From: Hippasteria phrygiana
Taxonomy: Eukaryota; Echinodermata; Asteroidea; Valvatida; Goniasteridae
Direction: 5' to 3'
Length of the DNA stretch: 64,000 nucleotides
NCBI GenBank assembly: GCA_037893225.1
Contig: JAZGUH010000120.1
Location: 682,001 to 746,000, forward strand
Position 1 is the first letter of the stretch; each line of letters starts with the position of its first letter. A program made the translations under genes and the position numbers. This document shows positions 11,401 through 23,075 of this stretch, piece after piece. The notes under the pieces were generated by a model, which worked only from the letters and a program-made list of their open reading frames with translations, had not been told where the DNA came from and did not search any database.

Positions 11401-12310
11401 TCGGCCAACATTTGACTGAACTTGGGTCTGAGGAGCTGGATATTGGTTTGGATGTTGCTGAGAAGTCACTCTTTCCAACAGTATCAAGATTGTGCGCAAT
11501 TTCGTTCAACATCGGGTCGAAAAACGGCGTCATTTGGGGCCCAAGTTGCGTGGTGGGGGTGTCGGCTAGTCCCAATGTATAGCATGTGAAGTTATGCGGG
11601 AATGCAGAAAAATAAGTTCGAAAAACCTACTCGCTTATCTCGGCCACCATTCGGCTGAACTTGGGTCTGAGGAGCTGGATATTGGTCTGGATGTTGCTGA
11701 GAAGTCACTCTTTCCAACAGTATCAAGATTGTGCGCAATTTCGTTTAACATCGGGTCGAAAAACGGCGTCATTTGGGAGCCAAGTTGCGTGGTGTGGGTG
11801 TCGGCTAGTCCCATTGTATAGCATGTGCAGTTATGCGGGAATGCAGACAAATTTGTTCGACAAACCTACTCGTTTATCTCGGCCACCATTCGGCTGAACT
11901 TGGGTCTGAGGAGCTGGATATTGGTCTGGATGTTGCTGAGAAGTCACTCTTTCCAACAGTATCAAGATTGTGCGCAATTTCGTTCAACATCGGGTTTAAA
12001 AACGGCGTCATTTGGGGGCCAAGTTGCGTGGTGGGGGTGTCGGCTAGTCCCATTGTATAGCATGTGCAGTTATGCGGGAATGCAGAAAAATTCGTTCGAC
12101 AAAACTACTCGCTTATCTCGGCCACCATTCGACTGAACTTGGGTCTGAGGAGCTGGATATTGGTCTGGATGTTGCTAAGAAGTCACTCTTTCCAGCAGTA
12201 TCAAGATTGTGCGCAATTTCGTTCAACATCGGGTCGAAAAACGGCGTTATTAGGGGCCCAAGTTGCGTGGTGGGGGTGTCGGCTAGTCCCATTGTATAGC
12301 ATGTGCAGTT
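8486..12310 (+). repeat. 10-mer/9-mer higher-order repeat domain (2,391 and 2,152 bp offsets)
   Basis: Monomers start at 8486, 8725, 8964, 9203, 9442, 9681, 9920, 10159, 10399, 10638, 10877, 11116, 11355, 11594, 11833 and 12072. Monomers 8725, 8964 and 9203 recur at 11116, 11355 and 11594 with an offset of 2,391 bp (10 monomers). Monomer 9920 recurs at 12072 with an offset of 2,152 bp (9 monomers). The difference is one monomer: 11833 begins like 9442 (GACAAATTTGTTCGAC) and continues like 9681 (CATTCGGCTG, GGGTTTAAAAACGG). The second copy has therefore lost one monomer through a fusion. Confidence 0.88.
11833..12071 (+). repeat. Hybrid monomer (9442-type start, 9681-type end)
   Basis: The first part shares GACAAATTTGTTCGAC with monomer 9442. 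From CATTCGGCTG onward it matches 9681, including GGGTTTAAAAACGG. The switch lies in sequence common to both parents, about 11856-11889. It keeps the 239-bp length and explains the step from a 10-monomer to a 9-monomer offset. Confidence 0.8.
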
Positions 12311-13746
12311 ATGCGGGAATGCAGAAAGATTACTTTGAAAAACCTACTCGCTTATCTCGGCCACCATTCGGCTGAACTTGGGTCTGAGGAGCTGAATATT
12401 GGTCTGGATGTTGCTGAGAAGTCACTCTTTCCAACAGTATCAAGATTGTGTGCAATTTCGTTCAACATCGGGTCGAAAAACGGCGTCATTTGGGGCCAAA
12501 GTTGCGTGGTGGGGGTGTCGGCTAGACCCATTGTATAGCATGTGCAGTTGTGCGGGAATGCAGAAAGATTACTTCGAAAAATCTACTCGCTTATCTCGGC
12601 CACTATTCGGCTGAACGTGGGTCTGAGGAGCTGGATATTGGTCTGGATGTTGCTGAGAAGTCACTCTTTCCAACAGTATCAAGATTGGGCGCAATTTCGT
12701 TCAACATCGGGTCGAAAAACGGCGTCATTTGGGGGCCCAAGTTGCGTGGTGGGGGTGTCGGCTAGTCCAATTGTATAGCATGTGCAGTTATGCGGGAATG
12801 CAGAAAAATTAGTTCGAAAAACCTACTCGCTTATCTCGGACACCATTCGGCTGAACTTGGGTCTGAGGAGCTGGATATTGGTATGGATGTTGCTGAGAAG
12901 TCACTCTTTCCAACAGTATCAAGATTGGGCGCAATTTCCTTCAACATCGGGTCGAAAAACGGCGTCATTTGGGGCCCAAGTTGCGTGGTGGGGGTCTCGG
13001 CTAGTCCCATTGTATAGCATGTGCAGTTATGCGGGAATGCAGAAAAATTAGATCGAAAAACCTACTCGCTTATCTCGGCCACCATTCGGCTAAACTTGGG
13101 TCCGAGGAGCTGGATATTGGTCTGGATGTTGCTGAGAAGTCACTCTTTCCAACAGTATCAAGATTGGGCGCAAATTCGTTCAATATCGGGACGAAAAACG
13201 GCGTCATTTGGGGCCCAAGTTGAGTGGTGGGGGTGTCGGCTAGTCCAATTTTATAGCATGTGCAGTTATGCGGGAATGCAGAAAAATTAGTTCGAAAAGT
13301 CTACTCGCTTATCTCGGCCACTATTCGGCTGAACGTGGGTCTGAGGAGCTGGATATTGGTCTGGATGTTGCTGAGAAGTCACTCTTTTCAACAGTATCAA
13401 GATTGGGCGCAATTTCCTTCAACATCGGGTGGAAAAACGGCGTCATTTGGGGCCCAAGTTGCGTGGTGGGGGTGTCGGCTAGTCCCATTGTATAGCATGT
13501 GCAGTTATGCGGGAATGCAGAAAAATTGGATCGAAATACCTACTCGCTTATCTCGGCCACCATTCGGCTGACCTTTGGTCTAAGGAGCTTGATATTGGTC
13601 TGGATGTTGCTGAGAAGTCACTCTTTCCAACAGTATCAAGATTGAGCGCAATTTCGTTCAACATCGGGTCGAAAAACGGCGTCATTTGGGGGCCCAAGTT
13701 GCGTGGTGGGGGTGTCGGCTAGTCCCATTGTATAGCATGTGCAGTT

Positions 13747-13985
13747 ATGCGGGAATGCAGAAAAATTCGTTCGACAAACCTACTCGTTTATCTCGGCCAC
13801 CATTCGGCTGAACTTGGGTCTGAGGAGCTGGATATTGGTATGGATGTTGCTGAGAAGTCACTCTTTCCAACAGTATCAAGATTGGGCGCAATTTCGTTCA
13901 ACATCGGGTCGAAAAACGGCGTCATTTGGGGCCCAAGTTGCGTGGTGGGGGTGTCGGCTAGTCCCATTGTATAGCATGCGAAGTT
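13747..13985 (+). repeat. Representative 239-bp monomer with internal landmarks
   Basis: This monomer serves as the coordinate reference (position 1 = A of ATGCGGG). By hand count it has 56 A, 49 C, 69 G and 65 T (49.4% GC) and 15 CpG, against about 14 expected. Positions 1-90 are the variable part, where subfamilies differ (GAAAAATTAG, GACAAATTCG or GAAAGATTAC near 15-24; CCACCATTCGGC or CCACTATTCGGC near 51-62; GGTCTGAGGAGCTGG or GGTCTAAGGAGCTTG near 71-85). Positions 95-138 and 154-181 are nearly invariant blocks. A GGGCCC palindrome lies at 183-188 and a G-rich segment (GTGGTGGGGGTGTCGG) at about 196-211. A TAG in TGTATAGCATG near the end stops one reading frame in almost every copy. Confidence 0.9.
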
Positions 13986-15419
13986 ATGCGGGAATGCAGA
14001 AAAATTAGTTCAAAAAACCTACTCGCTTATCTCGGCCACCATTCGGCTGAACTTGGGTCTGAGGAGCTGAATATTGGTCTGGATGTTGCTGAGAAGTCAC
14101 TCTTTCCAACAGTATCAAGATTGTGTGCAATTTCGTTCAACATCGGGTCGAAAAACGGCGTCATTTGGGGCCCAAGTTGCGTGGTGGGGGTGTCGGCTAG
14201 TCCCATTGTATAGCATGTGCAGTTGTGCGGGAATGCAGACAAATTCGTTCGAAAAACCTACTCGTTTATCTCGGCCACCATTCGGCTGAACTTGGGTCTG
14301 AGGAGCTGGATATTGGTATAGATGTTGCTGAGAAGTCACTCTTTCCAACAGTATCAAGATTGGGCGCAATTTCGTTCAACATCGGGTCGAAAAACGGCGT
14401 CATTTGGGGCCCAAGGTGCGTGGTGGGGGTCTCGGCTAGTCCCATTGTATAGCATGTGAAGTTATGCGGGAATGCAGAACAATTCGTTCCAAAAACCTAC
14501 TCGCTTATCTCGGCCACCATTCGGCTGAACTTGGGTCCGAGGAGCTGGATATTGGTCTGGATGTTGCTGAGAAGTCACTCTTTCCAACAGTATCAAGATT
14601 GGGCGCAAATTCGTTCAACATCGGGTCGAAAAACGGCGTCATTTGGGGCCCAAGTTGAGTGGTGGGGGTGTCGGCTAGTCCAATTGTATAGCATGTGCAG
14701 TTATGGGGGAATGCAGAAAAATTAGTTCGAAAAACCTACTCGCTTATCTCGGCCACCATTCGGCTGAACTTGGGTCTGAGGAGCTTGATATTGGTCTGGA
14801 TGTTGCTGAGAAGTCACTCTTTCCAACAGTATCAAGATTGGGCGCAATTTCCTTCAACATCGGGTCGAAAAACGGCGTCATTTGGGGCCCAAGTTGCGTG
14901 GTGGGGGTCTCGGGTAGTCCCATTGTATAGCATGTGCAGTTATGCGGGAATGCAGAAACATTAGATCGAAAAACCTACTCGCTTATCTGGGCCACCATTC
15001 GGCTGAACTTGGGTCCGAGGAGCTGGATATTGGTCTGGATGTTGCTGAGAAGTCACTCTTTCCAACAGTATCAAGATTGGGCGCAAATTCGTTCAACATC
15101 GGGTCGAAAAACGGCGTCATTTGTGGCCCAAGTTGAGTGGTGGGGGTCTCGGCTAGTCCCATTGTATAGCATGTGCAGTTATGCGGGAATGCAGAAAAAT
15201 TAGATCGAAAAACCTACTCGCTTATCTCGGCCACCATTCGGCTGAACTTGGGTCTAAGGAGCTTGATATTGGTCTGGATGTTGCTGAGAAGTCACTCTTT
15301 CCAACAGTATCAAGATTGAGCGCAATTTCGTTCAACATCGGGTCGAAAAACGGCGTCATTTGGGGCCCAAGTTGCGTGGTGGGGGTGTCGGCTAGTCCCA
15401 TTGTATAGCATGTGCAGTT

Positions 15420-16377
15420 ATGCGGGAATGTAGAAAGATTACTTCGAAAAACCTACTCGCTTATCTCGGCCACTATTCGGCTGAACGTGGGTCTGAGGAG
15501 CTGGATATTGGTCTGGATGTTGCTGAGAAGTCACTCTTTTCAACAGTATCAAGATTGGGCGCAATTTCCTTCAACATCGGGTGGAAAAACGGCGTCATTT
15601 GGGGCCCAAGTTGCGTGGTGGGGGTGTCGGCTAGTCCCATTGTATAGCATGTGCAGTTATGCGGGAATGCAGAAAAATTGGATCGAAATACCTACTCGCT
15701 TATCTCGGCCACCATTCGGCTGACCTTTGGTCTAAGGAGCTTGATATTGGTCTGGATGTTGCTGAGAAGTCACTCTTTCCAACAGTATCAAGATTGAGCG
15801 CAATTTCGTTCAACATCGGGTCGAAAAACGGCGTCATTTGGGGGCCCAAGTTGCGTGGTGGGGGTGTCGGCTAGTCCCATTGTATAGCATGTGCAGTTAT
15901 GCGGGAATGTAGAAAGATTACTTCGAAAAACCTACTCGCTTATCTCGGCCACTATTCGGCTGAACGTGGGTCTGAGGAGCTGGATATTGGTCTGGATGTT
16001 GCTGAGAAGTCACTCTTTTCAACAGTATCAAGATTGGGCGCAATTTCCTTCAACATCGGGTGGAAAAACGGCGTCATTTGGGGCCCAAGTTGCGTGGTGG
16101 GGGTGTCGGCTAGTCCCATTGTATAGCATGTGCAGTTATGCGGGAATGCAGAAAAATTGGATCGAAATACCTACTCGCTTATCTCGGCCACCATTCGGCT
16201 GACCTTTGGTCTAAGGAGCTTGATATTGGTCTGGATGTTGCTGAGAAGTCACTCTTTCCAACAGTATCAAGATTGAGCGCAATTTCGTTCAACATCGGGT
16301 CGAAAAACGGCGTCATTTGGGGGCCCAAGTTGCGTGGTGGGGGTGTCGGCTAGTCCCATTGTATAGCATGTGCAGTT
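15420..16377 (+). repeat. Tandem dimer duplication (479 bp twice)
   Basis: Monomers 15420+15659 are followed by 15899+16138, which match in order and in private variants: GAATGTAGAAAG, CTCTTTTCAACAG and GGGTGGAAAAACGG in the first monomer; AAAAATTGGATCGAAATACC and GACCTTTGGTC in the second. The offset is 479 bp. It is the shortest clear segmental duplication in the window and accounts for the local excess of two monomers relative to the 9-monomer offset 13507 to 15659. Confidence 0.9.
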
Positions 16378-17094
16378 ATGCGGGAATGCAGAAAAATTCG
16401 TTCGACAAACCTACTCGTTTATCTCGGCCACCATTCGGCTGAACTTGGGTCTGAGGAGCTGGATATTGGTATGGATGTTGCTGAGAAGTCACTCTTTCCA
16501 ACAGTATCAAGATTGGGCGCAATTTCGTTCAACATCGGGTCGAAAAACGGCGTCATTTGGGGCCCAAGTTGCGTGGTGGGGGTGTCGGCTAGTCCCATTG
16601 TATAGCATGTGAAGTTATGCGGGAATGCAGAAAAATTAGTTCAAAAAACCTACTCGCTTATCTCGGCCACCATTCGGCTGAACTTGGGTCTGAGGAGCTG
16701 AATATTGGTCTGGATGTTGCTGAGAAGTCACTCTTTCCAACAGTATCAAGATTGTGTGCAATTTCGTTCAACATCGGGTCGAAAAACGGCGTCATTTGGG
16801 GCCCAAGTTGCGTGGTGGGGGTGTCGGCTAGTCCCATTGTATAGCATGTGCAGTTGTGCGGGAATGCAGACAAATTCGTTCGAAAAACCTACTCGTTTAT
16901 CTCGGCCACCATTCGGCTGAACTTGGGTCTGAGGAGCTGGATATTGGTATGGATGTTGCTGAGAAGTCACTCTTTCCAACATTATCAAGATTGGGCGCAA
17001 TTTCGTTCAACATCGGGTCGAAAAACGGCGTCATTTGGGGCCCAAGGTGCGTGGTGGGGGTCTCGGCTAGTCCCATTGTATAGCATGTGAAGTT

Positions 17095-17333
17095 ATGCGG
17101 GAATGCAGAACAATTCGTTCCAAAAACCTACTCGCTTATCTCGGCCACCATTCGGCTGAACTTGGGTCTGAGGAGCTTGATATTGGTCTGGATGTTGCTG
17201 AGAAGTCACTCTTTCCAACAGTATCAAGATTGGGCGCAATTTCCTTCAACATCGGGTCGAAAAACGGCGTCATTTGGGGCCCAAGTTGCGTGGTGGGGGT
17301 CTCGGGTAGTCCCATTGTATAGCATGTGCAGTT
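17095..17333 (+). repeat. Hybrid monomer (14464-type start, 14703-type end)
   Basis: It starts with the rare GAACAATTCGTTCC of monomer 14464 and ends with the GGAGCTTGATATTGG and GGTCTCGGGTAGTCC forms of 14703. The exchange lies in a shared stretch at about 17117-17166. The offset to the left copy drops from 2,631 to 2,392 bp exactly here, which is the loss of one 239-bp monomer. Confidence 0.82.
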
Positions 17334-17811
17334 ATGCGGGAATGCAGAAACATTAGATCGAAAAACCTACTCGCTTATCTCGGCCACCATTCGGCTGAAC
17401 TTGGGTCCGAGGAGCTGGATATTGGTCTGGATGTTGCTGAGAAGTCACTCTTTCCAACAGTATCAAGATTGGGCGCAAATTCGTTCAACATCGGGTCGAA
17501 AAACGGCGTCATTTGGGGCCCAAGTTGAGTGGTGGGGGTCTCGGCTAGTCCCATTGTATAGCATGTGCAGTTATGCGGGAATGCAGAAAAATTAGATCGA
17601 AAAACCTACTCGCTTATCTCGGCCACCATTCGGCTGAACTTGGGTCTAAGGAGCTTGATATTGGTCTGGATGTTGCTGAGAAGTCACTCTTTCCAACAGT
17701 ATCAAGATTGAGCGCAATTTCGTTCAACATCGGGTCGAAAAACGGCGTCATTTGGGGCCCAAGTTGCGTGGTGGGGGTGTCGGCTAGTCCCATTGTATAG
17801 CATGTGCAGTT

Positions 17812-20681
17812 ATGCGGGAATGTAGAAAGATTACTTCGAAAAACCTACTCGCTTATCTCGGCCACTATTCGGCTGAACTTGGGTCTGAGGAGCTAGATAT
17901 TAATCTGGATGTTGCTGAGAAGTCACTCTTTCCAACAGTATCAAGATTGTGTGCAATTTCGTTCAACATCGGGTCGAAAAACGGCGTCATTTGGGGCCCA
18001 AGTTGCGTGGTGGGGGTGTCGGCTAGACCCATTGTATAGCATGTGCAGTTGTGCGGGAATGCAGAAAGATTACTTCGAAAAATCTACTCGCTTATCTCGG
18101 CCACTATTCGGCTGAACGTGGGTCTGAGGAGCTGGATATTGGTCTGGATGTTGCTGAGAAGTCACTCTTTCCAACAGTATCAAGATTGGGCGCAATTTCG
18201 TTCAACATCGGGTCGAAAAACGGCGTCATTTGGGGGCCCAAGTTGCGTGGTGGGGGTGTCGGCTAGTCCAATTGTATAGCATGTGCAGTTATGCGGGAAT
18301 GCAGAAAAATTAGTTCGAAAAACCTACTCGCTTATCTCGGCCACCATTCGGCTGAACTTGGGTCTGAGGAGCTTGATATTGGTCTGGATGTTGCTGAGAA
18401 GTCACTCTTTCCAACAGTATCGAGATTGGGCGCAATTTCCTTCAACATCGGATCGAAAAACGGCGTCATTTGGGGCCCAAGTTGCGTGGTGGGGGTCTCG
18501 GCTAGTCCCATTGTATAGCATGTGAAGTTATGCGGGAATGCAGAAAAATTAGATCGAAAAACCTACTCGCTGATCTCGGCCACCATTCGGCTGAACTTGG
18601 GTCTGAGGAGCTTGATATTGGTCTGGATGTTGCTGAGAAGTCACTCTTTCCAACAGTATCAAGATTGGGCGCAATTTCCTTCAACATCGGGTCGAAAAAC
18701 GGCGTCATTTGGGGCCCAAGTTGCGTGGTGGGGGTCTCGGGTAGTCCCATTGTATAGCATGTGCAGTTATGCGGGAATGCAGAAAAATTAGATCGAAAAA
18801 CCTACTCGCTTATCTCGGCCACCATTCGGCTGAACTTGGGTCCGAGGAGCTGGATATTGGTCTGGATGTTGCTGAGAAGTCACTCTTTCCAACAGTATCA
18901 AGATTGGGCGCAAATTCGTTCAACATCGGGTCGAAAAACGGCGTCATTTGGGGACCAAGTTGAGTGGTGGGGGTCTCGGCTATTCCCATTGTATAGCATG
19001 TGCAGTTATGCGGGAATGCAGAAAAATTAGATCGAAAAACCTACTCGCTTATCTCGGCCACCATTCGGCTGAACTTGGGTCTAAGGAGCTTGATATTGGT
19101 CTGGATGTTGCTGAGAAGTCACTCTTTCCAACAGTATCAAGATTGAGCGCAATTTCGTTCAACATCGGGTCGAAAAACGGCGTCATTTGGGGCCCAAGTT
19201 GCGTGGTGGGGGTGTCGGCTAGTCCCATTGTATAGCATGTGCAGTTGTGCGGGAATGCAGAAAGATTACTTCGAAAAACCTACTCGCTTATCTCGGCCAC
19301 TATTCGGCTGAACTTGGGTCTGAGGAGCTGGATATTAATCTGGATGTTGCTGAGAAGTCACTCTTTCCAACAGTATCAAGATTGTGTGCAATTTCGTTCA
19401 ACATCGGGTCGAAAAACGGCGTCATTTGGGGCCCAAGTTGCGTGGTGGGGGTGTCGGCTAGACCCATTGTATAGCATGTGCAGTTGTGCGGGAATGCAGA
19501 AAGATTACTTCGAAAAATCTACTCGCTTATCTCGGCCACTATTCGGCTGAACGTGGGTCTGAGGAGCTGGATATTGGTCTGGATGTTGCTGAGAAGTCAC
19601 TCTTTCCAACAGTATCAAGATTGGGCGCAATTTCGTTCAACATCGGGTCGAAAAACGGCGTCATTTGGGGGCCCAAGTTGCGTGGTGGGGGTGTCGGCTA
19701 GTCCAATTGTATAGCATGTGCAGTTATGCGGGAATGCAGAAAAATTAGTTCGAAAAACCTACTCGCTTATCTCGGCCACCATTCGGCTGAACTTGGGTCT
19801 GAGGAGCTTGATATTGGTCTGGATGTTGCTGAGAAGTCACTCTTTCCAACAGTATCAAGATTGGGCGCAATTTCCTTCAACATCGGATCGAAAAACGGCG
19901 TCATTTGGGGCCCAAGTTGCGTGGTAGGGGTCTCGGCTAGTCCCATTGTATAGCATGTGAAGTTATGCGGGAATGCAGAAAAATTAGATCGAAAAACCTA
20001 CTCGCTTATCTCGGCCACCATTCGGCTGAACTTGGGTCTGAGGAGCTGGATATTGGTCGGGATGTTGCTGAGAAGTCACTCTTTCCAACAGTATCAAGAT
20101 TGGGCGCAATTTCCTTCAACATCGGGTCGAAAAACGGCGTCATTTGGGGCCCAAGTTGCGTGGTGGGGGTCTCGGGTAGTCCCATTGTATAGCATGTGCA
20201 GTTATGCGGGAATGCAGAAAAATTAGATCGAAAAACCTACTCGCTTATCTCGGCCACCATTCGGCTGAACTTGGGTCCGAGGAGCTGGATATTGGTCTGG
20301 ATGTTGCTGAGAAGTCACTCTTTCCAACAGTATCAAGATTGGGCGCAAATTCGTTCAACATCGGGTCGAAAAACGGCGTCATTTGGGGACCAAGTTGAGT
20401 GGTGGGGGTCTCGGCTATTCCCATTGTATAGCATGTGCAGTTATGCGGGAATGCAGAAAAATTAGATCGAAAAACCTACTCGCTTATCTCGGCCACCATT
20501 CGGCTGAACTTGGGTCTAAGGAGCTTGATATTGGTCTGGATGTTGCTGAGAAGTCACTCTTTCCAACAGTATCAAGATTGAGCGCAATTTCGTTCAACAT
20601 CGGGTCGAAAAACGGCGTCATTTGGGGCCCAAGTTGCGTGGTGGGGGTGTCGGCTAGTCCCATTGTATAGCATGTGCAGTT
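17812..20681 (+). repeat. 6-mer higher-order repeat, two copies (1,435 bp)
   Basis: Monomers 17812, 18051, 18291, 18530, 18769 and 19008 recur at 19247, 19486, 19726, 19965, 20204 and 20443, offset 1,435 bp. Shared private marks are ATATTAATCTGG (first monomer), TCGGCTAGACCCATTG (end of first monomer), ACATCGGATCGAAAAACGG (third) and GGGGACCAAGTTGAGTGG with TCGGCTATTCCC (fifth). Copies differ by only a few substitutions, for example CTGATCTCGG near 18570 against CTTATCTCGG. The next monomer (20682) starts the trimer domain. Confidence 0.9.
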
Positions 20682-23075
20682 GTGCGGGAATGCAGAAAGA
20701 TTACTTCGAAAAACCTACTTGCTTATCTCGGCCACTATTCGGCTGAACGTGGGTCTGAGGAGCTGGATATTGGTCTGGATGTTGCTGAGAAGTCACTCTT
20801 TCCAACAGTATCAAGATTGTGCGCAATTTCGTTCAACATCGGGTCGAAAAACGGCGTCATTTGGGGGCCCAAGTTGCGTGGTGGGGGTGTCGGCTAGTCC
20901 CATTGTATAGCATGTGCAGTTATGCGGGAATGCAGACAAATTCGTTCGACAAACCTACTCGTTTATCTCGGCCACCATTCGGCTGAACTTGGGTCTGAGG
21001 AGCTGGATATTGGTATGGATGTTGCTGAGAAGTCACTCTTTCCAACAGTATCAAGATTGGGCGCAATTTCGTTCAACATCGGGTCGAAAAACGGCGTCAT
21101 TTGGGGCCCAAGTTGCGTGGTGGGGGTGTCGGCTAGTCCCATTGTATAGCATGTGAAGTTATGCGGGAATGCAGACAAATTAGTTCAAAAAACCTACTCG
21201 CTTATCTCGGCCACCATTCGGCTGAACTTGGGTCTGAGGAGCTGAATATTGGTCTGGATGTTGCTGAGAAGTCACTCTTTCCAACAGTATCAAGATTGTG
21301 TGCAATTTCGTTCAACATCGGGTCGAAAAACGGCGTCATTTGGGGCCCAAGTTGCGTGGTGGGGGTGTCGGCTAGTCCCATTGTATAGCATGTGCAGTTG
21401 TGCGGGAATGCAGAAAGATTACTTCGAAAAACCTACTTGCTTATCTCGGCCACTATTCGGCTGAACGTGGGTCTGAGGAGCTGGATATTGGTCTGGATGT
21501 TGCTGAGAAGTCACTCTTTCCAACAGTATCAAGATTGTGTGCAATTTCGTTCAACATCGGGTCGAAAAACGGCGTCATTTGGGGGCCCAAGTTGCGTGGT
21601 GGGGGTGTCGGCTAGTCCCATTGTATAGCATGTGCAGTTATGCGGGAATGCAGAAAAATTCGTTCGACAAACCTACTCGTTTATCTCGGCCACCATTCGG
21701 CTGAACTTGGGTCTGAGGAGCTGTATATTGGTATGGATGTTGCTGAGAAGTCACTCTTTCCAACAGTATCAAGATTGGGCGCAATTTCGTTCAACATCGG
21801 GTCGAAAAACGGCGTCATTTGGGGCCCAAGTTGCGTGGTGGGGGTGTCGGCTAGTCCCATTGTATAGCATGTGAAGTTATGCGGGAATGCAGAAAAATTA
21901 GTTCAAAAAACCTACTCGCTTATCTCGGCCACCATTCGGCTGAACTTGGGTCTGAGGAGCTGGATATTGGTCTGGATGTTGCTGAGAAGTCACTCTTTCC
22001 AACAGTATCAAGATTGTGCGCAATTTCGTTCAACATCGGGTCGAAAAACGGCGTCATTTGGGGGCCCAAGTTGCGTGGTGGGGGTGTCGGCTAGTCCCAT
22101 TGTATAGCATGTGCAGTTATGCTGGAATGCAGACAAATTCGTTCCACAAACCTACTCGTTTATCTCGGCCACCATTCGGCTGAACTTGGGTCTGAGGAGC
22201 TGGATATTGGTATGGATGTTGCTGAGAAGTCACTCTTTCCAACAGTATCAAGATTGTGTGCAATTTCGTTCAACATCGGGTCGAAAAACGGCGTCATTTG
22301 GGGCCCAAGTTGCGTGGTGGGGGTGTCGGCTAGTCCCATTGTATAGCATGTGAAGTTGTGCGGGAATGCAGAAAGATTACTTCGAAAAACCTACTTGCTT
22401 ATCTCGGCCACTATTCGGCTGAACGTGGGTCTGAGGAGCTGGATATTGGTCTGGATGTTGCTGAGAAGTCACTCTTTCCAACAGTATCAAGATTGTGTGC
22501 AATTTCGTTCAACATCGGGTCGAAAAACGGCGTCATTTGGGGGCCCAAGTTGCGTGGTGGGGGTGTCGGCTAGTCCCATTGTATAGCATGTGCAGTTATG
22601 CGGGAATGCAGAAAAATTCGTTCGACAAACCTACTCGTTTATCTCGGCCACCATTCGGCTGAACTTGGGTCTGAGGAGCTGTATATTGGTATGGATGTTG
22701 CTGAGAAGTCACTCTTTCCAACAGTATCAAGATTGGGCGCAATTTCGTTCAACATCGGGTCGAAAAACGGCGTCATTTGGGGCCCAAGTTGCGTGGTGGG
22801 GGTGTCGGCTAGTCCCATTGTATAGCATGTGAAGTTATGCGGGAATGCAGACAAATTAGTTCAAAAAACCTACTCGCTTATCTCGGCCACCATTCGGCTG
22901 AACTTGGGTCTGAGGAGCTGAATATTGGTCTGGATGTTGCTGAGAAGTCACTCTTTCCAACAGTATCAAGATTGTGTGCAATTTCGTTCAACATCGGGTC
23001 GAAAAACGGCGTCATTTGGGGCCCAAGTTGCGTGGTGGGGGTGTCGGCTAGTCCCATTGTATAGCATGTGCAGTT
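20682..23075 (+). repeat. Trimer/tetramer duplications (718 and 958 bp)
   Basis: Monomers start at 20682, 20922, 21161, 21400, 21640, 21879, 22119, 22358, 22598 and 22837. Three types recur: A (GAAAGATTACTTCG, CCTACTTGC, extra G, 240 bp), B (CAAATTCGTTCGACAAACC, GGTATGGATG) and C (TTAGTTCAAAAAACC). The order is A-B-C, A-B-C, B, A-B-C. The private CTGTATATTGG of 21640 recurs at 22598 (958 bp), so a four-monomer segment was copied on top of the trimer pattern. Confidence 0.83.

Larger units (their letters stand above)
12311..17811 (+). repeat. 11-mer/10-mer higher-order repeat domain
   Basis: Monomers start at 12311, 12550, 12790, 13029, 13268, 13507, 13747, 13986, 14225, 14464, 14703, 14942, 15181, 15420, 15659, 15899, 16138, 16378, 16617, 16856, 17095, 17334 and 17573. 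The run 13747, 13986, 14225 recurs at 16378, 16617, 16856 with an offset of 2,631 bp (11 monomers). The run 14942, 15181 recurs at 17334, 17573 with an offset of 2,392 bp (10 monomers). The change happens inside hybrid monomer 17095. Monomer 13507, marked by GACCTTTGGTCTAAGGAG, recurs at 15659 and 16138. The region from about 12550 onward lacks the 241-bp form of the left end. Confidence 0.85.
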
